DNA from: Stenotrophomonas maltophilia | GTDB taxonomy: Bacteria; Pseudomonadota; Gammaproteobacteria; Xanthomonadales; Xanthomonadaceae | Length of the DNA: 64,000 nucleotides | Assembly (NCBI RefSeq): GCF_003970865.1 | Contig: NZ_RXLZ01000005.1 | Location: 51,362-115,361, forward strand | Reading direction: 5' to 3' | In this document: in pieces, positions 58,536 through 64,000 of the stretch | Position numbering within the stretch: position 1 is the stretch's first letter | Layout of the letters: every line of letters begins with the position of its first letter | Translations under genes and position numbers: made by a program | The notes under the pieces: generated by a model | What the model saw: the letters and a program-made list of their open reading frames with translations, nothing else | Told to the model about the DNA's origin: nothing | The model's database searches: none

Positions 58536-58832
58536 CTAGCTGAGGTGTCACCTGGCTAATGTCTCAGCCACCAGGCTAGCTACCCAGAACAGACGCTCTA
58601 GGATCGCTCTGTCGGCCGATCTGGGGCTGCCGGAGGGCTGTCGATGCAGGGGTGTAGCGACCCTGCCAGGCTAGCGTTGTGCGGCGATTGGTGCGCATTG
58701 GCGAACAACGGATTCTAATTGTGTGCGTGGATGATCCGTATCCAAAGCACGAAGTCCTAGATGGTTCGCGAAGGACTCGTTACCTAGCTGCCGTAGTGGG
58801 GTACCGGAATCGATCACTCCATACAGCCGTGA
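58536..58832. other. Gene-poor stretch
   Basis: I see no convincing gene here. A short palindrome AGGTGTCACCT and repeated CAGGCTAGC elements (near 58577 and 58667) are present, without an obvious function. Confidence 0.35.
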
Positions 58833-59393
58833 TCATTCGAGCTCAGCCCTCCTTCGGGACTCAGCAACTCTGGACTGTTGATGGTTCTTTGCAACTGCAT
58901 TCTTGGTTGACTGCTTTGAGAGGGTGCGCATGTAGGCCGCTCGATGCTCCTCTTTTCGCTCGTGTTCACGCGTCAAGTTCAGCTTATCAATGGCCTTCAG
59001 AAGCTGGCTTTTGCCGCTAGGCGATAGCGCCTCGCTAAGATTTTCAAAGGTGTCCTCCCAGGCTACCTTTCCTCCAGCGAGCTTAGAGTGCCCGAATGAT
59101 GTGATCGCAAGTCTCTTGGCTAGGGCATCAATAGACGTTTCTGACACCATCTTTTTGCGTATCAGACGCCCAACAAGTACAGACATTGATGCTGGAGTGG
59201 TGCCAATCAGTCGAGCGAGGCTCGCCCGCGTCATCGGATAAGCGTTGGCACCTTGTGCCCGCTCGATAGCCTCTAGCGCCAGGAATCCAGAGAGGGATAG
59301 GTCGTATTCCTTGAGGCGGACTTCAAGATCACTAGTCAGCCCGCTGGCAAGTATCAATAGTGCCTTGAACTCAGGATGGGGTAGTTGGCTCAT
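58833..59393 (-). CDS. MarR-like winged-helix regulator with basic tail
   Basis: A 186-residue protein. It starts MSQLPHPEFKALLILASGLT with TTAGGATGTGGC upstream. The winged-helix region reads YDLSLSGFLALEAIERAQGA, MTRASLARLIGTTPASMSVL and VGRLIRKKMVSETSIDALAK, as in MarR proteins. The C-terminal 50 residues are strongly charged (NLTREHERKEEHRAAYMRTL) and unlike typical MarR dimer helices. It should bind DNA; the ligand is unknown. It is divergent from the gene at 59509. Confidence 0.75.
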   Translation of the reverse strand: MSQLPHPEFKALLILASGLTSDLEVRLKEYDLSLSGFLALEAIERAQGANAYPMTRASLARLIGTTPASMSVLVGRLIRKKMVSETSIDALAKRLAITSFGHSKLAGGKVAWEDTFENLSEALSPSGKSQLLKAIDKLNLTREHERKEEHRAAYMRTLSKQSTKNAVAKNHQQSRVAESRRRAELE

Positions 59394-59508
59394 GCCACAT
59401 CCTAAGGTGGTGGACTGGTTGAATTCAATGGGTCCGCCACTTACTTGCTTGGCAACCTTGTTTCCAGCGACGGCAATTTCGCGGTCGCTAGCAACTAGGA
59501 CAACTACC

Positions 59509-59961
59509 ATGCATAAGCACAACAATATTGATCGCTCCATCTGCCTCTTCGCTGCGCAGCGTGAGGGCAGGGACGCGCTGCACGCCGCGCAGAGCGCAAT
59601 TTCTGAAACGATCATGGGCGGTGAGCAGCTTGTCGTGGATAAGGTGTGCGAAATCCATCGCGCCTCCACCTACAGCGAGATGACTGCATTCGAGGCCACT
59701 GCCGAGTTTGCCAGCAGGCTGCAGCTCAACACGGGTGCCACTGACCGTCGCTACGACCTGCGCGTATGCGATGCCTCGATGTTCCGTGCGATTTGGAAGG
59801 CTCGCCAGATGGTTGACATGACCGGTATCAACTACCGCGACTACATTCAGCGTGCTGTGACCTACCTGCGCCACTGCGGCAAGAAGCGCATCACTCCCGC
59901 AATGCTTGTCTCTGCTGAAGTACAGCTGCACGTGATGGAGCTCGACGCCGTCAGTCGCTGA
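59509..59961 (+). CDS. Uncharacterised island protein with a W-x-A-R-Q domain (short form)
   Basis: A 150-residue protein starting MHKHNNIDRSICLFAAQREG. The C-terminal half carries FRAIWKARQMVDMTGINYRD and YIQRAVTYLRHCGKKRITPA. The same block occurs in the longer protein at 60263-61336 (ITSLWRARQKADELGMPYDL), with equal spacing of the W-x-A-R-Q, D, G and Y residues, so the two share a domain. No signal peptide or enzyme motif is clear. Divergent from the MarR-like gene. Confidence 0.7.
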   Translation: MHKHNNIDRSICLFAAQREGRDALHAAQSAISETIMGGEQLVVDKVCEIHRASTYSEMTAFEATAEFASRLQLNTGATDRRYDLRVCDASMFRAIWKARQMVDMTGINYRDYIQRAVTYLRHCGKKRITPAMLVSAEVQLHVMELDAVSR

Positions 59962-60262
59962 GGTCCGAGCCGGTAGCGGCCCTTGGCGACCATGTTGGGT
60001 GCGGAGGGGCCCCTCTGCGCCTAACGGCACTAAGGAGCGTGGTGGCTAGGGATGGCCTGGGACCAGGTGAAGTTCAGGCTGTCACATTTGGCGATAGCGC
60101 CATCCAACCGCTTGGGGGCCGTTCCCTCATCTGACTCGCGTCATCCATTGCGCGCCCGCAGCGGAAACGTCCGGGCGCGCCGTGCGCTAGTGAACATAAG
60201 AAGACCGGCGATTTCATCGGCCCGGTCGGTATAACACTGTCTTTATCGAGGAGGGCAGGAGA
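59962..60262. other. Intergenic region with hairpins
   Basis: No gene seen. Two hairpins are visible: GCGCGCCCGCAGCGGAAACG to GTCCGGGCGCGC (60150-60180, nine-base stem) and GACCGGCGATTTCATCGGCC CGGTC (60203-60227). They may end the upstream transcript or lie in the leader of the downstream gene, which has AGGAG before its start. Confidence 0.4.
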
Positions 60263-61336
60263 ATGGCTAGGAACAAGAAGTCAGGCGCGACGGGCGGGAA
60301 GGCAAAGGTAAAACGGCCTAACCCGGCCCGAAAGAAGGCGTCTGCGAAGAACATGATGGAGGCGCAGAGCAGGCATGCCTCGTATCAACGCGCGCTGAAG
60401 TCGGCTGATCCCGTGAAGCGACAGGTGGGAGAGCTGGTCTTCCAGCGCACGTACATCGATAAAGGCTTGCTTGCCAAAGAGGCATTGTTGCTGCGCACCC
60501 GTTGGATCGGGAACCGCTACATGTCCCCGGTGCAGGCCACGCAGGCCTTCACGGAGGCATACATCGCCGCGTACCGTGCTGCTTGGGCGCGCCACTTTGA
60601 CCTTTCCGAAGCGCCGCATAAGCAGCCCTGTGCGACAAGTCTCGCATTGAACGACAGGTCGGTTATTACCAGCTTGTGGCGGGCCCGTCAGAAGGCTGAC
60701 GAACTGGGGATGCCGTACGATCTTTTCTGCGAGATCGTACTTGATCTCTGGTTGTCCGGCAGGAAGGCCAAGCAGCCACCATTGCCAAACCAGCTGCTTT
60801 CCGGGAAGTTGTTCGGCGCATGGATGCGAGGACACCCCACCTGGGCTGAGACTGGTGAGCGGTTGTTCTTGCCCGCTTGGGATCGGCGCTTCTTTATGGA
60901 GCCGTCTGGAGAAGATCCCGTGCATGCTGCGGCAATGCGGGCATTGAGTGCCGATGTGCTGCATGCAAAGGACCGCCCCGCTCGATTGGCGCAGTATCTT
61001 GGGGCTGGTGGACCGCTGACAGAGGCGCGTGCCAAGGCGATGTTTGAAGAAGACATGGTCCGGGATGCGCTGGCGATGGTCGCCGAGCCTGCTGAGGTCA
61101 ACGAAGCGCCTGAAGGATACGCTCCGGCGTGCATCGGCAATCGTAGCGACGTGCGGGATATGCCGTGTCACAACTGCCCATTCGCTGTGCAGTGCTCGAG
61201 CGTAAAGCGGAAGGTGACACGTGCGCTGAACGCGGCAGGCGTCTCAGGCGATCCCCGTGCGGACAGGAGGCGTGAGCAGAACCGGAACAGCCAGCGCAAG
61301 CATCGCGAGGAGCAACGGCGAAAACTGGCTGCATAG
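60263..61336 (+). CDS. Uncharacterised island protein with W-x-A-R-Q domain and a cysteine cluster
   Basis: A 357-residue protein. The first 30 residues are basic (MARNKKSGATGGKAKVKRPN), suggesting nucleic acid contact. The block ITSLWRARQKADELGMPYDL (about residues 135-155) is shared with the gene at 59509. Near the C-terminus are four cysteines in ACIGNRSDVRDMPCHNCPFA VQCSS (spacing C-x11-C-x2-C-x5-C), a possible zinc or iron-sulphur site, followed by an Arg/Gln/Lys-rich tail (NRNSQRKHREEQRRKLAA). I do not recognise a known family. The start follows GAGGAGGGCAGGAG. Confidence 0.72.
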   Translation: MARNKKSGATGGKAKVKRPNPARKKASAKNMMEAQSRHASYQRALKSADPVKRQVGELVFQRTYIDKGLLAKEALLLRTRWIGNRYMSPVQATQAFTEAYIAAYRAAWARHFDLSEAPHKQPCATSLALNDRSVITSLWRARQKADELGMPYDLFCEIVLDLWLSGRKAKQPPLPNQLLSGKLFGAWMRGHPTWAETGERLFLPAWDRRFFMEPSGEDPVHAAAMRALSADVLHAKDRPARLAQYLGAGGPLTEARAKAMFEEDMVRDALAMVAEPAEVNEAPEGYAPACIGNRSDVRDMPCHNCPFAVQCSSVKRKVTRALNAAGVSGDPRADRRREQNRNSQRKHREEQRRKLAA

Positions 61337-61611
61337 CGAGCGCCAACAGGGTCTTACGCGCGCAAACGAGCTTGCTTGTCAGCAGCCCCATAAGAGCTAT
61401 AAATCAAAAGCAACTACCTTCTCTTTGAGAAGGTAGATCTTTACAGGGATGGCAGCAGTGATGTCCCGTGACTGGTCCCATCGGTACTCGGGCCTTCGGC
61501 CCTCGCACCTTGGGTCCAGGTGCGCGCCCCTTCGGGGACGCGCAACAAACGATAGCCGGGGTTCAGTAGAGAGCGTGCGCCGGGGTTGCCGAGGATGACC
61601 TGTAAGCCTCT
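61337..61611. other. Non-coding stretch containing a highly structured segment
   Basis: No supported gene. See the structured RNA candidate within. A direct repeat GCCGGGGTT occurs at 61555 and again about 25 bases on. Confidence 0.5.
61414..61543 (+). ncRNA. Candidate structured RNA (series of hairpins)
   Basis: Consecutive stems: CTACCTTCTC/GAGAAGGTAG (61414-61436, ten perfect bases), GGGAT/GTCCC (61446-61467), GGGC/GCCC with a CTTCG loop (61490-61502), GCACCT/AGGTGC (61505-61523) and GCGCGCCCC/GGGGACGCGC with a TTC loop (61522-61543). The density and compensation-like pairing exceed chance for a short gap. Strand is unknown in principle; it is written on the strand of the neighbouring gene. 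The first stem with its ATCTTTA tail could alternatively end the upstream gene. Confidence 0.4.
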
Positions 61612-61854
61612 GTGTTCAATACTGCCGGTGTTTGCGTAGGGGTGTCGCTGGCCGGTCCTGTGGCGCCCTCAGCGAGCTTCTGGCGCAGCCTGGCGTGCAT
61701 CCTGCAGGCCGCTTACGGGCGCAATGTCCCGGCGATCACCGTGATGTACAGATTGCTCGCCCACGTATGCAGTGCTTACGGCGATCCACATGACACATGG
61801 TCAATGGCTACTCGGATGGTCATGTGGATTGCTGTAAACCGCAGTCCTCATTGA
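61612..61854 (+). CDS. Possible small protein (low support)
   Basis: An 80-residue frame with a GTG start, containing FWRSLACILQAAYGRNVPAI and ending VMWIAVNRSPH. No ribosome site is evident before the GTG. Codon use is not clearly coding. It could be a remnant. Listed because it is the only sizeable frame in the gap. Confidence 0.25.
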   Translation: MFNTAGVCVGVSLAGPVAPSASFWRSLACILQAAYGRNVPAITVMYRLLAHVCSAYGDPHDTWSMATRMVMWIAVNRSPH

Positions 61855-62161
61855 TCGACGGCGTAATTGGCCGCGAGATTGTATGGGTGGCTTGGCAGTG
61901 TAAGCGCGCTTCGAAGATCCTGGGGGCTGGTGTATATCTCATACAAAGCGCTATCAAAGCGCGTGTGCCCTGAGCTCGACGTGCAACATGCGGGCGGCGG
62001 TGCATGAGCCTGTGCCTGCAATCGCAAGGCATGGCCTCTTTGTATGAAGCACACGATGGTGTTCGGCCATGTACGGGCGGCAAAGAAAGTTCGCCGTTCA
62101 AGTCTCATCCCCTGCGACCGATATGCTCAAGGATGCATAAAGCAATCACCGGGACGGCTGC
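61855..62161. other. Gene-poor stretch
   Basis: I see no convincing gene in these bases; only short overlapping frames in both strands. Confidence 0.4.
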
Positions 62162-62500
62162 ATGGATCGTTGGATGTGGATGATGGTAAGGATGTATGCG
62201 CCCGCACTTGGGGCTTTGGCGCTGGGGTTGCTGCTGATGCTGCCGTTGGGAATGCTCCGGGAGAGTCCGGTGCTTGCAGGGGGGTATGCGATGGCGCGAT
62301 GGCTCCCTGCGTTGGCTATCGCGGTATCGGTCGCCCTTGCACTTGTCGCTACTCTAAGGCTTTGGCGCTGGGATCAAGGGCGCAGCGCTTTGGTTTGCGA
62401 ATGCGGTGGCTTACTGGGACGGGAGCGTCCTGGGCGTTTTGGTGCATATCGAAAGTGTCTCGCCTGCAACCGTAACGTCAATGAGAGGTACTACACGTAG
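62162..62500 (+). CDS. Small membrane protein with a C-terminal zinc-ribbon-like cysteine pair
   Basis: A 112-residue protein. Two membrane helices (YAPALGALALGLLLMLPLGM and LPALAIAVSVALALVATLRL) precede a C-terminal LVCECGGLLGRERPGRFGAY followed by RKCLACNRNV: C-x-C and C-x2-C spaced like a zinc ribbon. It starts MDRWMWMMVRM behind GGGACGGCTGC. Its cousin at 58136 has the reverse order (ribbon first). Function unknown. Confidence 0.65.
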   Translation: MDRWMWMMVRMYAPALGALALGLLLMLPLGMLRESPVLAGGYAMARWLPALAIAVSVALALVATLRLWRWDQGRSALVCECGGLLGRERPGRFGAYRKCLACNRNVNERYYT

Positions 62501-62818
62501 GTTCGGTTCCGGGGCGCATACACCGCAAGCCGCTGTCCGCCTTGAAAGCAGGCGTGGGCACCACCTGGCTTTCCCTGGCGCTTCACGGGCCTGAATCGGC
62601 TCAATGTGACGGCTCCCTGGCTTACAAGGCACTTATCCGCGCCCTGGCTGCCAGTTGGGGTTGGCTAAGTCGTTGTTCCAAGAGGGGGCCAGCCATCCGT
62701 GGTGCCTTGGGCAACTGCATCAGTACTGCGTGGTAGATCAGCTGAGCGGCTGGTGTTGGCAACGGCGCAACTAGTACTCTAGCTCACACAGATGAGCGAT
62801 TGGGGTGGATTTTTTGCC
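62501..62818. other. Gene-poor stretch upstream of the dUTPase-fold operon
   Basis: I see no supported gene. The last part (62761-62818) is a likely leader and promoter region for the small gene at 62819. Confidence 0.35.
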
Positions 62819-62926
62819 ATGAAGATGACGAGTTGGGGGTTTTGCAACCGTGAGGAGGGCTTTTCCTTCGTCACCTGGATATTTGATGATCTGTCAGATG
62901 GACTAGAAACGGAGGGGCGGAAGTGA
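62819..62926 (+). CDS. 35-residue peptide gene leading the dUTPase-fold operon
   Basis: A frame of 35 codons from ATG at 62819: MKMTSWGFCNREEGFSFVTW then IFDDLSDGLETEGRK. Its TGA overlaps the GTG of the next gene by four bases (GTGA), which argues that it is translated. GGGGTGGA precedes the start by about 11 bases. It is acidic at the C-terminus and has one cysteine. It may be a leader peptide, a coupling device or a small functional partner. Confidence 0.5.
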   Translation: MKMTSWGFCNREEGFSFVTWIFDDLSDGLETEGRK

Positions 62927-63453
62927 TCATTCCTCCCCGAGCCATATTTACTGGAGATCCCAGCTCCTGGCCCGTTACCGGTCTGTCAGATCGGGAGGCA
63001 CTTGATCCAGAAGGCGTGGGAATTGACCTTAGGCTGGATAAAGTCCACGTCATTGCAGATGGGGGCGAGCTGCTGGTGGAGACTCGGCGGACTTCAACTT
63101 CACATTCTGTCGATACTGATGATGCTGGGTGCTACGTCTTCTCACCTGGAAATTGGTATCTCGTCACAACTGCGGAGTCTATGAATCTCCCGATGAACCT
63201 AGCTGCGGCTGTTTTTCCTAGAAGTACGCTATTTAGGAGTGGTGTCGCACTTCACTCGAGTGTAGTTCCTCCTGGGTATTGCGGAACGCTGACTTTCGGT
63301 CTTAGCGTGGGCGGAGGGACTGATTTTGTGATCCAGCGTTTTGCTCGATTCTGCCATCTCGTTGTTGCTACTGTGGCTGATGGCGCTACGCCTTATCGTG
63401 GGCAATGGCAAGGGGGGCGAGTGTCTCAGCCATTTCCAGAGAGGCAAAAGTAA
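62923..63453 (+). CDS. dUTPase/dCTP-deaminase superfamily protein, likely lacking usual catalytic acids
   Basis: A 176-residue protein with a GTG start after GGAGGGGCGG. GIDLRLDKVHV at residues 33-43 is the strand of the fold's first conserved motif; PRSTLFRSGVALHSSVV at 99-115 matches the R-S-T-L-x-R-x-G-V signature of trimeric dCTP deaminases and dUTPases, and PPGYCGTLTFGL at 116-127 the D-P-G-x-x-G-x-I-T-L-E motif. In this one, the aspartate is proline and the glutamate of T-L-E is glycine (126), so catalysis of the normal kind is doubtful. The C-terminus (PYRGQWQGGRVS) resembles the nucleotide-covering loop. Confidence 0.78.
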   Translation: MIIPPRAIFTGDPSSWPVTGLSDREALDPEGVGIDLRLDKVHVIADGGELLVETRRTSTSHSVDTDDAGCYVFSPGNWYLVTTAESMNLPMNLAAAVFPRSTLFRSGVALHSSVVPPGYCGTLTFGLSVGGGTDFVIQRFARFCHLVVATVADGATPYRGQWQGGRVSQPFPERQK

Positions 63454-64000
63454 TGAGTGTAATAGAGATCGGTGGAAGAATTGCAAAGGACGAAAAGACC
63501 TTCTCGGATGTTGGGTTGTCCGATAAGAGCCTTTTGTACTTAAAGGGTGGCCTGGAGCCGGGTGCGTACTCGATTGATTTGAGCGTTGGAGGAGCCTGGA
63601 ACGAAAGCTATGGGTTGACTTCAGGACAGTTGTATCGGATACCTCAGGAAGGTCTCGATATAGGGAGGCATGGGTCCATCGTGATTGAAGTCGCAGAGGA
63701 TATTAGCGTTCCGCATAACATGTACGGAATCCTGGTTCCAACCGGTAGCCTGTTCCTTGATCGAGGGATACTTATTGCTCCAGCTAAGGTGGAGCCATGT
63801 TTTTCCGGTTTTTTGAAGTTGAGACTTTTCAATACTACCGGCTACAAATATTGTCTGAAAAGCGGTGACAAGATTGCATCTGTCATCTTTTTCTCTACTG
63901 AGAACACATCGTTCCAGTCCAGAGTCGAGAAGGCAAGCTTGACGATAGATAGCAAGGTTCCGCTTAAGAAGAGATTGGGGGCTGTCTCTTATTCCCATCT
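63453..64000 (+). CDS. Second dUTPase-fold-like protein (3' end outside the window)
   Basis: An open frame of 182 codons from the ATG at 63453, which overlaps the preceding stop by one base (TAATG), running off the window. It begins MSVIEIGGRIAKDEKTFSDV. The segment MYGILVPTGSLFLDRGILIA followed by PAKVEPCFSGFLKLRLFN matches the same fold block as the upstream gene (PRSTLFRSGV...PPGYCGTLTFGL), with the arginine-serine replaced by Thr-Gly-Ser. The C-terminal part KSGDKIASVIFFSTE also fits the fold. The DNA is strongly AT-rich. It is thus a diverged second copy, presumably a partner. Confidence 0.7.
   Translation, partial: MSVIEIGGRIAKDEKTFSDVGLSDKSLLYLKGGLEPGAYSIDLSVGGAWNESYGLTSGQLYRIPQEGLDIGRHGSIVIEVAEDISVPHNMYGILVPTGSLFLDRGILIAPAKVEPCFSGFLKLRLFNTTGYKYCLKSGDKIASVIFFSTENTSFQSRVEKASLTIDSKVPLKKRLGAVSYSH

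Noticed and set aside
58679..59020. Plus-strand frame of 113 codons
   Set aside because: It overlaps the better supported MarR-like gene on the other strand and has no ribosome site.
60052..60234. Plus-strand frame of 60 codons in the gap before 60263
   Set aside because: It is covered by hairpins and lacks coding character.
62542..62736. Plus-strand frame of 64 codons
   Set aside because: TTG start without a ribosome site, no recognisable content.

Overview
The window looks like a chromosomal segment of a high-GC gammaproteobacterium of the Xanthomonadaceae, most likely Stenotrophomonas (S. maltophilia complex). The reasons are the GC-rich codon use, Xanthomonadaceae-like protein sequences, and many short palindromic intergenic repeats that begin with GTAG, as the REP/SMAG family of S. 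maltophilia does. The genus is inferred from reading alone; no database was searched.

Bases 1 to 54032 are core chromosome. In order they carry: a partial POT peptide transporter, an acyltransferase-like membrane protein and an OPT transporter; an S9 peptidase and a DUF819 permease; the leftward GNAT-minC-minD-minE-metalloprotease cluster; a DesK-type two-component pair; SRPBCC and DUF423 proteins; a leftward operon of an SPFH protein, a ribbon-helix-helix protein, a DUF4177 protein, a membrane protein and an M15 peptidase; purT; an EEP-family protein, Bpt leucyltransferase, EF-hand protein, an ECF sigma factor with a membrane tail, tesB, a crotonase, a PCu(A)C copper chaperone and a tandem paralogue pair; a thioesterase and uvrA; rplU-rpmA-obgE; rpsT; murJ-ribF-ileS-lspA-ispH; an M61 peptidase and a lysoplasmalogenase; two uncharacterised cell-envelope proteins; a FecI/FecR/TonB-receptor signalling operon divergent from an autotransporter with an unusual Clp-fold passenger; a 2-hydroxyacid dehydrogenase; and tRNA-Thr(CGT).

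Bases 54033 to 64000 are accessory. First comes a short secreted RHS-core protein with a variable C-terminus, followed by a small AT-rich gene that could encode its immunity protein. A tyrosine recombinase at 55863 then opens an island with lower GC and mostly unknown genes: an HTH repressor with a palindromic operator, small membrane zinc-ribbon proteins, a MarR-like regulator, two proteins sharing a W-x-A-R-Q domain, a strongly structured non-coding stretch, and, at the right edge, an overlapping operon of a 35-residue peptide and two proteins that look like dUTPase/dCTP-deaminase folds without the usual catalytic acids. The right end of the island lies outside the window.

The most interesting candidates for undescribed biology are the dUTPase-fold operon at 62819-64000, the structured RNA at 61414-61543, the RHS-tip pair at 54283-55663, the Clp-fold autotransporter beside a FecIR-type operon, and the SPFH/ribbon-helix-helix operon with a two-box palindromic operator.
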